The translations under genes were made by a program, and so were the position numbers. Positions 45,160 through 54,392 of a stretch of DNA of 64,000 bases are shown here, piece after piece (positions within the stretch are counted from its first letter, which is position 1; each line of letters opens with the position of its first letter). The notes under the pieces are model-generated. The model was not told the origin of the DNA. It saw only the letters and a list, made by a program, of their open reading frames with translations, and ran no database searches. The DNA is from Leptolyngbyaceae cyanobacterium (GTDB lineage Bacteria; Cyanobacteriota; Cyanobacteriia; Cyanobacteriales; Aerosakkonemataceae): positions 24,519 through 88,518 of the forward strand of contig DATNQN010000026.1 in the NCBI GenBank assembly GCA_036703985.1, read 5' to 3'.

Positions 45160-45217
45160 TTGCTACTACCTACAATTTTTATATATACTCTGTTTAGTAT
45201 ATACAACATAGTTAAAA

Positions 45218-45393
45218 ATGACAACAAAAAAAGACTAAGAAATGTGCCTATTTTACACGAGCTAGTTAAAACTAAAAGAACTGTAATTTTAACTCCTACG
45301 GCTTGGAGTAAGATAAAATTTGTGTCAGCTAAACAGGAGATTAGTGCGAGTGAATTGATTGAAGGTTGGGCAAGAAGGATTGACTGCAACTAA
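45218..45393 (+). pseudogene. Small RHH/CopG-like protein divergent from tnpB, frameshifted start
   Basis: The frame RLRNVPILHELVKTKRTVIL...TPTAWSKIKFVSAKQEISAS...ELIEGWARR resembles short CopG-like proteins encoded opposite tnpB in cyanobacterial elements. The only good ATG (45218) is out of frame by one base; eight instead of seven A at 45226-45232 would connect it. It may start at an internal GTG instead. Function unknown. Confidence 0.45.
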
Positions 45394-48334
45394 AGTTGCG
45401 CGTGTCGGATTTCATTCCCGATTTTAAAATGCGGGGCTTCCATCCTCCCGTGTTCTTCTGTGAAACTGGTGAAACCGGATGAAACTGAAGTGAAACTGAG
45501 GGGGTTTCAGGTTCAAACCCTTGATTAGCAGGAGTTTCAGTCGGTGAAACCGTTGAAACCAAATCTTGAGAACTAGAGGCTAAGTTTGTTTTTAGAGTTT
45601 CCTGGTTTCCAGAACAGCTGCCAGAGGCTGAAACACTTGCTATTAGGTGATTAGAGCATGAAACTGAATTTAGTTTCAAAATAGTTTCATCAGTTTCAGT
45701 GTCAGCTACAACTTGAGTATCGGGAGGCATATCGTCGCCATCGTTATTATACTCATCACCACCAGAGCTAGGAGGGCGATCGCCAGGGCCATTGTCGGGA
45801 GGATAATCTGGCGGATCTGTATCATCGGGGTCGATATCAGGGTCAATACCAAACAATTCCAGCGGAATTAGCCACGCCTTTTTCATCTTCTTCTTTGGAG
45901 GGTTAGGCTTAATTAACTTACCTTCGGAATTGCACCCAGATGTTAACAAAGCCCGCTGGTAGGCTAAAACTTCATCCCGCGAAGCATAGAAACGCACAGA
46001 GCGATCGACTACGCCACCAATCCTAAGTAAAGTGGCTTTGAGCGACTTTTGATTGTAAGTAGCAGGTTTAAAAGCTTTCTGTACTTCACTCCAAACACTC
46101 GCTGGATGAATGGCTACCCACCGGACGCCATCTTCATCGGTAAACAGGCGCTTATCCCAACTACCAACTTCGTCTTTTCCTTCTAACGCCTGAATACAGC
46201 GAATAAAGTCAGCTAGAGGATCGCCGTTATTTTCTTCATCATTTTCGATCGGTGTCAGGTTTTCCAGTACCCAAGTTCGAGGCTGTTCGTTTCCTCCGAC
46301 CAGTTCAATTACCTTTTCGGCATAATAGACGATCAGCGCTAGATTCCAAGCAATGCGTTCGTGTGCTAAGGGCAACCGCGCTAAAAATTCATTGCCAATA
46401 GCATTAATTTCTTTGGGGTGATAGCCGATACCAATTAATGTAGAAAAGGAACCGGACGCTAATTTCATCGCTTCCTTAAGCAAAGGAATTGCTATTGCGT
46501 TACCACCTGGGTAAAATGGAACTCTGGCAAAGCGAGTGAAAGCCGCGTCGTGTTCGCCGCCGATCATGTGGTTGCTAGTAAAACCTATAGGACTGTGGGG
46601 TGTTTGACGATTTCCCCTCACAACGCGCGGTTTCGCATTGTACATCGCTTTACAGAATTCATCTAGTTCTCTGGCGCTGTCCCCGTTACGTGGGGGGTCA
46701 TCCCAAACTACTGGTAAACTGCCCGTTTTACTGAGATGTTCGTAGACGGCGGAGATGGTGACTTTGCTGATCGTTCCCAGAGATGCCCAATTTGTCCCAA
46801 CTAAAGAAAGCGCCGCTTCTAGTGCAACCGTTTTTCCAGTACCAATAGCACCGTAAGCATTCAGAATGGGGAAGCGTCCTTCTTTATTTAAGATGTTTTG
46901 AAAATGAAGTCCAGCAATTACCCAACCGCAACAAAGTAGAAATTGATTGATATTGTCTAGACCAAATACGATTCTTGCTGCTTCAATTAAATGTTTTAAA
47001 CCTTGAATTTCACTATTGTCTGCCAAAGTTGGGCAGGGAATGAAATCTTCTTTTCCTAATGCTGGGTCGAATACTGTTGAGCTATCGTTCTCAGTTGTTG
47101 GTTTACCATCTGGGGTAAACTGAGTGTTGGCAAATACCCACAAGCCATTTTCTTGTTGTCCGTAGCGATCGATGGAACGAAAGATTTGGCCCTCTCGATG
47201 GCGGCGGTACACGGTTTGTTTGGCAGCAATTAAGGTATTGAGTTCCCATTTAGTTAAAGAAACTACAACAACGAATCCTAAAGCTTTAGAAAGAGCAATG
47301 GTGAATTTATCGGGGGATGCTAAGTCAGTAGCTTTCACCAGCACTCGGTACTGCGTTTGTTCCCATTCTGGTTTCAGCTGAAGTACGAAACCACCACCTT
47401 CCTCTGAGGTGAGTTCGCGCTCGATGGCGAAATCGAAATTACAGCGAGGTTGCCAAGCTACATCGCCATCTTTGTTAGCTTTCCAGTATCCTATAGTTCC
47501 CAAGTAACTTTGCGGTTCGTTCCAATCAACTGTTGAGGGTTCTTCAAATTGCTTTTCCCAGAGGCCGATGGGGGTGCATTTGCCAATTACTTCTAGGATA
47601 AATTTAGTAGCACCGTGATTCTGGATGTAGTCATCGGCTCCTTTGTTACCGTTGGGATAGCTATCATCACACTGCCACAAACCCGTCGCGTTGTACAGAG
47701 GGACTTTAAAGGCTTTTAGCTGGTGAGCTAGTTTGCGCTGTCCCCAGCGTACACCGGGTTTAGTGGCAGCATCCGCATCGAAACAGAAGATGAAACCGAA
47801 ACCGACTTTGGCGAGTTCCTCTAGTGTGGGAACCAAGTAGCGCTTTCTCTGGGGGTCTTCCTTACTACTGGTTAATCCCATCTCGACACCCAGTAAGATG
47901 ACGGTAGCGATTCCGGCGGCGTTCATCGCCATCCCGGTGAAAACGCCTTCTGTGATGGCTAAACAGGGATGTCCGTCTATTTTATAAGCTTTTTGCTTGA
48001 GTGCTTCTAGATCGCTCCAGAAACGGGGGTCATCTGGATGGTGCAGCAGGATGGCGTCGTAGTCACCCAGAGGCGAGCGATACTTGGGAGCTTTCTTTGT
48101 TTTATCGTCTCGCCAGGGTTTATCGGGTTTGAATTGAATTTGAATGCCTACCCCTTCGAGTAGTATCCCGTCAGATTTGGCTGTGTAACCGAGTCGGGAT
48201 GAGGCTTCCTGGGCACAGATAGAACGACAATTGGCAACTGCCCAATTTAGAGGTAGCCCGCGCCGAGAGATTTCTTCGATATGGCGGGGGGTGAGGCTCT
48301 CACAGGTGCTTTTATGGTCAGATTCCATGTTCAC
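45341..48334 (-). CDS. Plasmid-type primase/helicase (DUF3854 + DUF927), C-terminus interrupted
   Basis: A 997-aa protein. The N-terminal Toprim-like DUF3854 region (LAITEGVFTGMAMNAAGIAT, FGFIFCFDADAATKPG) is followed by a DUF927-type helicase with the Walker A-like GAIGTGKTVALEAALS and VVWDDPPRNG. The acidic, disordered C-terminus (DIDPDDTDPPDYPPD) leads to VSP repeats. After residue 958 the sequence KNTGGWKPRILKSG comes from the inserted element. The native protein would be about 1074 aa. It probably unwinds and primes DNA for plasmid replication. Confidence 0.8.
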   Translation of the reverse strand: MNMESDHKSTCESLTPRHIEEISRRGLPLNWAVANCRSICAQEASSRLGYTAKSDGILLEGVGIQIQFKPDKPWRDDKTKKAPKYRSPLGDYDAILLHHPDDPRFWSDLEALKQKAYKIDGHPCLAITEGVFTGMAMNAAGIATVILLGVEMGLTSSKEDPQRKRYLVPTLEELAKVGFGFIFCFDADAATKPGVRWGQRKLAHQLKAFKVPLYNATGLWQCDDSYPNGNKGADDYIQNHGATKFILEVIGKCTPIGLWEKQFEEPSTVDWNEPQSYLGTIGYWKANKDGDVAWQPRCNFDFAIERELTSEEGGGFVLQLKPEWEQTQYRVLVKATDLASPDKFTIALSKALGFVVVVSLTKWELNTLIAAKQTVYRRHREGQIFRSIDRYGQQENGLWVFANTQFTPDGKPTTENDSSTVFDPALGKEDFIPCPTLADNSEIQGLKHLIEAARIVFGLDNINQFLLCCGWVIAGLHFQNILNKEGRFPILNAYGAIGTGKTVALEAALSLVGTNWASLGTISKVTISAVYEHLSKTGSLPVVWDDPPRNGDSARELDEFCKAMYNAKPRVVRGNRQTPHSPIGFTSNHMIGGEHDAAFTRFARVPFYPGGNAIAIPLLKEAMKLASGSFSTLIGIGYHPKEINAIGNEFLARLPLAHERIAWNLALIVYYAEKVIELVGGNEQPRTWVLENLTPIENDEENNGDPLADFIRCIQALEGKDEVGSWDKRLFTDEDGVRWVAIHPASVWSEVQKAFKPATYNQKSLKATLLRIGGVVDRSVRFYASRDEVLAYQRALLTSGCNSEGKLIKPNPPKKKMKKAWLIPLELFGIDPDIDPDDTDPPDYPPDNGPGDRPPSSGGDEYNNDGDDMPPDTQVVADTETDETILKLNSVSCSNHLIASVSASGSCSGNQETLKTNLASSSQDLVSTVSPTETPANQGFEPETPSVSLQFHPVSPVSQKNTGGWKPRILKSGMKSDTRNFSCSQSFLPNLQSIHSH

Positions 48335-48884
48335 ACCTTCTTAGCTACGCTGTTGGTGTAGGCGGCGATCTGGGAATCATTGTGGAGAATTAACCTCTGA
48401 TATTCAGCCAGTCGGGAAATGCTTGATGACATGGTTTGATGATTTTGCGCGTCATGGCGCACAAATTAGGAAAGATTTGCGCTTATCCCAACAACTCACT
48501 ATAGCTAGGGCAAGCAAGTTAATTGGGATTCTTTCTTTTATACCAGTGGCCAAATTTGAACTAAGGCTTTTAATTAATAAGATTAGGCTGTAATCAGGCT
48601 CAGTAATATAAAGCTGAAAAATAACTAACGCAAGCATTTCAGCGATTACCGATCGAAAGTGCGGTACCGGGGGGTCGGGATTTTGGTACCGGGGGGTCGG
48701 GATTTTGGTACCAGGGGGTCGGGATTTTGGTACCAGGGGGTCGGGAAAGTCTGTAATCAAGCTCAAACTGAGTCAAGACAAGTGTTAGAGTATGAAAAAG
48801 CTTGATTGCAGCTTTGTAATCAAAGAAGCATAGGCTATATCAGAAAGCTTAAGGCTGATACCGCTCAACGAAACTTACTCAAAC
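48335..48884. other. Putative plasmid replication origin region
   Basis: A 550-bp gap with no credible gene, between the primase/helicase and a TnpB gene. It contains four tandem 22-bp iterons (48663-48750) in an otherwise AT-rich stretch. Iterons beside a helicase and a Rep-like gene suggest an origin. No clear DnaA box cluster is seen. Confidence 0.5.
48663..48750 (+). repeat. Four tandem 22-bp iterons
   Basis: Units at 48663-48684, 48685-48706, 48707-48728 and 48729-48750. Each starts GGTACC and contains GGGGTCGGGA; the first two have CCGGGGGG, the last two CCAGGGGG. The fourth diverges in its last bases. The 22-bp period is close to two helical turns. Confidence 0.9.
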
Positions 48885-50123
48885 CTACTCACAGGCGGAA
48901 AGTCCAGTCATTCGTAGTGGGTCAAGCACCACAGGGTTAAACGGCAAACCCTTTATTCCTTGGTCTAAGACATCAGGAATTACTTTTCTGGTAATATTAA
49001 ATGACCCATTCACATCAGCATTTAATAACCTACCATTGGCTGTTTTATACAATCCTCTCGCTATTCTACGTCCCTGAAACACGGGTTTTTTTGCCCCATA
49101 TTTAGGTAGCTCATCCCCATCGATAGCACTGGCCACAGATGTATAAGCTTCTTCTGTGATGACTACGAGTATTCCTTTCAATTGAGCTTTATACCTCAAC
49201 ATTTCGATTAACCTATAATGCGGAATGTTCACAAATTGTTGATTATTCCTTTGGCCTAAGTTAATTGATTGTTTCCAGGCCGGATTATGCCCAATTACGA
49301 TGATTCCTATTTGATGCTGTCTACACCAATCTATGACTCTTCTGCTGGCTGTATGAAGATAATTTTCTACTCTACAGTTGCGTTTATGCGTGAGATTTTT
49401 TAATCTCTGAGATTGGGTTTGATTATGCTGGAGTTTGAGATGGGATTGTAAACAGGAACGTTGTTTATTGTAAAAGGTATTAATCGCTTTTAGTGGTCTG
49501 CCTTTAATCAAAAGAGGTTTGACGCCTTTTTGATTGGTAGTTACAGCCATTAAGTTATTAACTCCTAAGTCTATACCTGCTATTTGTTGATGATTGGTTG
49601 TCTCCTCTACTTGTTCATAAACTATTTCGATGACATAACAACTACTTTTCGGTACAATCCTGGCTTCGATTATTTCATCAGCTGATGTGGGAATTTGGAT
49701 TCCACTCATCGAGAGCTGACAAATTCCTTTTTTTAAGGCTTTTTTCGAGATTGATTCGTGAGGATAGGGGAGAATATTGCGCCCTTTGGTTTTATGTTTA
49801 TATCCAGGTATTTTGGGTTTACCTAAGAATTTTTCTGGATGTTTCTGCCAAGCTTTTACAGCTTGAATATAACTTGTCCAGGCTGAATCTAATCGACGGA
49901 TGATTTGCTTACTAACTTTTGTTGGTAAGGCTTTGTAGTCTAGGGTTTGGGACAGGAGGTGGTAAAGTTGGTTAAAGTTTAATTTCTGGTGGTGTTGAAA
50001 AAAGTGTTGACGATAATGATAATTGGCTAGGTTAAACAAATTTTTCGACAAAAAAGCTTTGTGGTCAATTTCTGACCAGAGGGGATGGTTTTTTGTGATG
50101 ATATGACGTTCAACCAGCTTCAT
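48885..50123 (-). CDS. TnpB-like protein lacking the canonical RuvC-II Glu and zinc ribbon
   Basis: A 412-aa OrfB/TnpB family protein. The first RuvC Asp (AGIDLGVNNLMAV) and the last (LLNADVNGSFNI) are present. The middle motif reads IVIGHNPAWKQSINLG, without the usual Glu. Where the four-Cys zinc ribbon normally lies there is EEAYTSVASAIDGDELP, without Cys. This pattern belongs to a known OrfB subgroup; it may be nuclease-dead or use a displaced Glu. It is inserted next to the iterons. Confidence 0.88.
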   Translation of the reverse strand: MKLVERHIITKNHPLWSEIDHKAFLSKNLFNLANYHYRQHFFQHHQKLNFNQLYHLLSQTLDYKALPTKVSKQIIRRLDSAWTSYIQAVKAWQKHPEKFLGKPKIPGYKHKTKGRNILPYPHESISKKALKKGICQLSMSGIQIPTSADEIIEARIVPKSSCYVIEIVYEQVEETTNHQQIAGIDLGVNNLMAVTTNQKGVKPLLIKGRPLKAINTFYNKQRSCLQSHLKLQHNQTQSQRLKNLTHKRNCRVENYLHTASRRVIDWCRQHQIGIIVIGHNPAWKQSINLGQRNNQQFVNIPHYRLIEMLRYKAQLKGILVVITEEAYTSVASAIDGDELPKYGAKKPVFQGRRIARGLYKTANGRLLNADVNGSFNITRKVIPDVLDQGIKGLPFNPVVLDPLRMTGLSACE

Positions 50124-50257
50124 ATTTTGATTATACTGCTAGAAGGCTTTTCGGAAAACTACCATCGCCAAAACTTAGTCACTATTGGCATTTAGCTATA
50201 AAAATGAGGAATATTGAGCATAATTAGCTAGATTTTTAGGAACTGTATTTACCCCAA

Positions 50258-51853
50258 TCAGTCGCTCAATTCTAAAGTGGCTTTCAGTTTTTTAAGATTT
50301 GACGGACTAATCAAACGTTGACCAGTTTCAATCATAGAAATCATTGACTGGCTAAGACCACTACGTTTCGCGAGTTGGCGAGTTGTCCAACCTTTAGATT
50401 TTCTAATTTCTTTAATCTGCTCACCCGTTAGCTCTGGTCGATCGCGTATTTCGGAAATTGGTTGGGGTTGTGCGTGTAGCAGGGAGGAAGCAGTATTAGG
50501 TAAAGAATTGGCTACGCTTGATAGTTGGCTATCAAAACGGCTGTTGCTGGTTAACTCATAGTTGGAAATTTCTTTGCTTATGCTAACACCAGCGTGTCCA
50601 TCGTGGGAATGGAATTCATTAGGAGCCATAATCCAAACTCGACCTGCCAAAATTCGAGCAAAGTAACCACGAGGCCTACTTTTGTTACCTCTACCTGCCC
50701 AACAGGGCTGTATTTCACAAGGGTAAGTTTCTGGATCGAAGTGAAATAGCCAATCATTTTCAGCGATTGTCAATAAGTCTAACTCAAAATTATCTGCTAG
50801 CTGTTGGCGTAACTTCTTATTATCTGCTTTTCGGACTTCTAAAATCTGTTGTTTACCGTAAGCAACTTCCATTAAAGTCTGGCCTGTAATCGGATGTTGT
50901 TGCTCGAACTTCGTTTTGAACAATAACCATACCAACAAACGTGCTGCTCCAGGGCGATGCTGCCAAATTTGCATCACTTTTTGTAATAGATACTTAGAAA
51001 GCGTACCGCACTGATAATAAGCTTGTTTTTCTTTGGCCTCTTGTGCATTTAAAAAGTATTTAGCCCAGTAACCAGCCCTCACTCTAAAAGTTAAACCTAT
51101 CAGCTCTCGATTGACAAACAAGTCTCCTTGATAATGGCGCTGGATTTCTACCATCTGCCAAAGCCGAGTTTCCGATACAGTGAAAGCTTTTATCTTGCCT
51201 TGTGCAGGCCAAGAAATAAAAGTTGTAATTTGGCAAGGTTGAGATGCCAGCTTTTCAATCAATGCCAGCTTTTCTGCTCTAGTTTTGTCTTTTCGTTTAT
51301 TTAAACCCAGATAGTCCTCAATCTGTCGGTCATCAATAACAAACTCCTGTTCCCAAGGGCGCTCTAGTTTGGTGGCATGGCCTGCATAGATAAGGTGCAT
51401 ACAAGCAGCGCGAATATCGAACGTTTCAAGGGTTGCTAAAGCTGCCGTACCTGCTAAAGTAGCTGGATATTCATTACTGAGATCTGAAGGGTCTGTTACC
51501 CAGTAATGGATTTCTCCTTTGTTATTGATTGCCGAACGAATAAGGCACAATTTTCCTTCAGAATCCAAGTCCCAGACCAGATTCCCTCTTTGTGTAAGAA
51601 TATCACTTGCTCCCCAAATTACCAGTGCTGATGCCATCCGATCCTTCTTTCCAGCTGGAAATAGAGATGGACTTGTTAATAATTTTGGCAAACCGTTATC
51701 CTTGCAATGTTTTTGTTCGCTCAATGTTCCTTCTGTAAACAACTCTAGCTGGGAGTTCGTATCAACTTGAGTTGGTATTTCATGTTGATAACGGTTTTCT
51801 GCAGGGCTGTTTTCAGTTTTAATTGTTGGATTAAAGTTTGAAGAAGTAGACAC
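50258..51853 (-). CDS. Plasmid replication-type protein with C-terminal XRE helix-turn-helix
   Basis: A 531-aa soluble protein. The central part (residues about 130-410: IDDRQIEDYLGLNKRKDKT, IEKLASQPCQITTFISWPA, RLLVWLLFKTKFEQQHPITG) has the look of a replication or partition protein with winged helices. The C-terminal 60 residues are a clear XRE-type HTH (LTGEQIKEIRKSKGWTTRQL, AKRSGLSQSMISMIETGQR). Position near the iterons makes it the best candidate for their binding protein, but the family is not certain. Confidence 0.75.
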   Translation of the reverse strand: MSTSSNFNPTIKTENSPAENRYQHEIPTQVDTNSQLELFTEGTLSEQKHCKDNGLPKLLTSPSLFPAGKKDRMASALVIWGASDILTQRGNLVWDLDSEGKLCLIRSAINNKGEIHYWVTDPSDLSNEYPATLAGTAALATLETFDIRAACMHLIYAGHATKLERPWEQEFVIDDRQIEDYLGLNKRKDKTRAEKLALIEKLASQPCQITTFISWPAQGKIKAFTVSETRLWQMVEIQRHYQGDLFVNRELIGLTFRVRAGYWAKYFLNAQEAKEKQAYYQCGTLSKYLLQKVMQIWQHRPGAARLLVWLLFKTKFEQQHPITGQTLMEVAYGKQQILEVRKADNKKLRQQLADNFELDLLTIAENDWLFHFDPETYPCEIQPCWAGRGNKSRPRGYFARILAGRVWIMAPNEFHSHDGHAGVSISKEISNYELTSNSRFDSQLSSVANSLPNTASSLLHAQPQPISEIRDRPELTGEQIKEIRKSKGWTTRQLAKRSGLSQSMISMIETGQRLISPSNLKKLKATLELSD

Positions 51854-52465
51854 AGCTTGATAGTAGTTTTATTTTGACATATTTCCCTGCATGAACGGCA
51901 GGAAATTCTTGTTGATGGTTCACAGAAATGCACTTACTACCTCTGATTAGTAACTAGCAAAACTGTGTTAAGCCTCAATTAATTGGTAAGCGACGAGACA
52001 TTTCCCAAAGGCAAGTACAATAATCTAGTCCTCAAAGGTTATGTACTCCCGCCGATAGAGACGCTTATCCCGTATCTGTTTTAAGGCTTAGCCTATTTCC
52101 CAAAACGTTTTTAGACGAGGTTCAACAGTAACTTCCAAGTTATTCAGTTTCTCTAGTTCAAGCCCTGTCAGTACATTATCTGTATCAGTACATTATCTGA
52201 TTGAAGTTTCTGTACTAACTCAAGAGGCTCGCTAGAATAATCTGAGGATGGGTTAGGTAGATCTGGATGACCAATAGAGTCAGAAAATAACATTGAGCTA
52301 TGAAAGTTTCTGCATTATGCTATGGTTAATATTGCAGAATGCAAATTTAATGGCAAGGGAGCTTAAAACTTCTTATCAATTTGCTTCTGTAGGCTAACTT
52401 TCTAATCGGTAGCGGTGCAAAACTTAAAATAGTGTATAACTGTATTTAATTGAAAGGTTAGACTT
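51854..52465. other. Divergent intergenic region with a short tandem repeat
   Basis: A 612-bp gap between the Rep-like gene and a divergent HTH gene. Two exact copies of TCAGTACATTATCTG lie at 52168-52182 and 52185-52199 (17-bp period). No gene is supported; promoters for both neighbours must lie here. Confidence 0.6.
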
Positions 52466-52897
52466 GTGACTGCTAGCTCTGTGTCTTCTCTTCTCCAAGA
52501 TCGTCAAAAGCGGCTGACTCAGCTAATCGAGCAGCTGCTAAAAGAAGGTTGGACTCAAAGTAGTTTAGCCAACGCTTTTGGAGTAGATTTCTCAACCGTA
52601 CATCGGTGGTTGAGAGGGAAAACCATTCCTGAGTTTGATTCTAAAAATTTTCGGCAACTGGCTCGCGTTAGTGGTGGCAACGCTGCAACACTGCAACTTT
52701 ATTTAGATGGTGAAATTTCTTTGTTAGAATACCGTAATGGGTTCGAGAAGAAAACGTCAGAATTGAAAGACAATAATAAGAAATCGTCATCTGATGATAT
52801 TAAAAGAGAAATATTAGCAAAAATTAAAGCCCTAGAACCAGCAGATATTGCGGATGTAATCTCTTTATCAGCAGCGTTTTTAGCTAACCAAGGTTGA
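52466..52897 (+). CDS. Small XRE-type HTH protein
   Basis: A 143-aa protein starting with GTG. An N-terminal HTH (EGWTQSSLANAFGVDFSTVH, RWLRGKTIPEFDSKNFRQLA) is followed by a Lys-rich helical tail. It has the layout of a plasmid-borne transcriptional or copy-control regulator. It precedes the palindrome-rich region and the KfrA-like gene on the same strand. Confidence 0.8.
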   Translation: MTASSVSSLLQDRQKRLTQLIEQLLKEGWTQSSLANAFGVDFSTVHRWLRGKTIPEFDSKNFRQLARVSGGNAATLQLYLDGEISLLEYRNGFEKKTSELKDNNKKSSSDDIKREILAKIKALEPADIADVISLSAAFLANQG

Positions 52898-52933
52898 AGG
52901 AAAAATCTTGATTAGAGTCGATGCCTAAATAAT

Positions 52934-53233
52934 GGTTAGTTACCTGTCTTTTATAGATGTCTTAGTAAGACAGTACAGGTAAAGGTAACTAACCGAACCT
53001 ACAAATAACTTTCATACTCTCTCTATCTATATATATGTCCTATCGAGACAGGTATCCAGGACAGTTTAGCTGAGACTTAATTGCGAAAACCACAAAGATG
53101 TCTTACCTACCTGTCTTAATAAGACAGGACAAGTATAAAAGCTTATTCGTTTGCCTGTCTTGTACACCTGTCTTAAAAAGACAGATAGTAGTTTACGATC
53201 AAAGAATTAAGTTGTACTATTAGGACAGGTGTC
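52934..53233 (+). promoter_or_regulatory. Cluster of TGTCTTA-N-TAAGACA palindromes upstream of the KfrA-like gene
   Basis: Three palindromes are centred on the same core: 52958-52972, 53110-53128 (19 bp, perfect around one central base) and 53168-53184. Further half-sites (GACAGG or CCTGTCTT) lie at 53046, 53154 and 53224. An outer inverted pair GGTTAGTTAC/GTAACTAACC spans 52934-52943 and 52985-52994. KfrA proteins bind palindromic operators in their own promoters, so this is a likely operator and possibly a partition site. Confidence 0.75.
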
Positions 53234-53303
53234 TAGTACAGGTATTAGACAAAAAAAGGAGGATGGGACTCCTCCAGTAAGAAAATAAAACAATCAATTA
53301 ATT

Positions 53304-54392
53304 ATGTCAGAATCAAAATACGACCAAGTTGTTGCGGCCTTTCGAGAATTGATGGAAGCGGGAGAGCAGCCTTCTCAGGAGAAGATCAGAGGTGTTGTCT
53401 TTGCCAAGACAGGAGCCAAAATGTCAAATGCCACCATCCAGAAACACCTCAAGACGTTCCGATCTGCAAATCCAGATGAATTTTTCAAGGGAACTAGCTC
53501 TGATGACGAGCCAATACCTCTAGAACACCAGGAGTTGATGCGACGGGTGTATCACAGCATTCGTCGTGCCACTGAACTAGTGTACAGTTCGGAAGCACAA
53601 GAGAAACTGGATGTGGAAACAGACATATTGCGAGAAAAGCTATCGGATACAGAAGCAGCCTTGCAAACAGCGAATGCCAAACTCAAAGGAATGGAACAAG
53701 CGTACCAGCATATTGTTGAGCAGATGCAGTTAGTGGTTCGCAATAATGCAATGCTGGTAAAAATGGGAGAAGGAGCGGAGATCAACAGTTGTTTAGTCCA
53801 GATAGATAGATTGCAAAATCAAATAGTTGAGTTAACTAAAGAAAAGCAGGCATCTGGTATCCGAATTTCGGAGCTTGAAAAACAATTAGATGATGCTGAT
53901 GAATTGCGTCAGGAATTGAGTACGATTAAGGCTGTTCGAGATAAATTAAATATCCAGCTTACGCAAGTAGCCGATCGAAATACGGAACTTCTCGCTCGGT
54001 CGCAGCGGCTAGAAGCAGCTTTAGCTGCTAAGATAAGTGAAATCGATGCTTTGAAAGCGCAGATGATCGCCCAGCCGATTTTGCCAGAAGCACCAATATT
54101 TGAGATAGGAGAGGATAAAGAACAAGCGATCGCGCAGCTGACGGAACGCAACGCACAGTTGAGCGAACGAAATCAATTTTTAGAGCAGCAATTGGTGGAT
54201 TTGTATCAGAGATATGGAGTTGCTCAACAGGAGTTAGCTAAACTGGGGCAAGGAAAAGAGTTGACGTCTGAGACGTCAATAGATAATCAACCAGATGTAG
54301 AGAAACCTGTCACACAAGAGGTGGATAATTTGCCAGCCAAACCAAGTCGCTCCACTAGAAATAGCAAATCTTCCAGACAGAAAAAAGCTTAA
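53304..54392 (+). CDS. KfrA-like plasmid DNA-binding coiled-coil protein
   Basis: A 362-aa protein with a KfrA-type N-terminal DNA-binding domain (residues 1-60: YDQVVAAFRELMEAGEQPSQ ... MSNATIQKHLKTF). A long coiled coil follows (about 90-320, heptads rich in Glu, Leu, Gln), then a Ser/Lys tail. KfrA is an alpha-helical plasmid protein that represses its own promoter and supports stable inheritance. The upstream palindrome cluster is its natural target. Confidence 0.85.
   Translation: MSESKYDQVVAAFRELMEAGEQPSQEKIRGVVFAKTGAKMSNATIQKHLKTFRSANPDEFFKGTSSDDEPIPLEHQELMRRVYHSIRRATELVYSSEAQEKLDVETDILREKLSDTEAALQTANAKLKGMEQAYQHIVEQMQLVVRNNAMLVKMGEGAEINSCLVQIDRLQNQIVELTKEKQASGIRISELEKQLDDADELRQELSTIKAVRDKLNIQLTQVADRNTELLARSQRLEAALAAKISEIDALKAQMIAQPILPEAPIFEIGEDKEQAIAQLTERNAQLSERNQFLEQQLVDLYQRYGVAQQELAKLGQGKELTSETSIDNQPDVEKPVTQEVDNLPAKPSRSTRNSKSSRQKKA

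Larger units (their letters stand above)
43618..45459 (-). mobile_element. TnpB-only (IS200/IS605, IS1341-like) insertion
   Basis: Deduced from the empty site: removing exactly 43618-45459 restores the helicase frame. On the minus strand the element follows TTTCAC and ends in GTGTCAA, and TCAA is a known right-end cleavage tetranucleotide in this family. The left end contains a hairpin-forming stretch (GCCCCGCATTTTAAAAT near 45420-45440). It carries tnpB and a small divergent frame, and no tnpA, so it needs a transposase in trans. Confidence 0.75.

Noticed and set aside
48452..48766. 104-codon open frame rich in Pro and repeated peptides
   Set aside because: Its repeats are translations of the iterons; no ribosome binding site or family match.
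52934..53233. CRISPR-like array of TGTCTT repeats
   Set aside because: Repeats are short palindromes with irregular spacing and no uniform spacers; fits operator sites better. No CRISPR array was seen anywhere.
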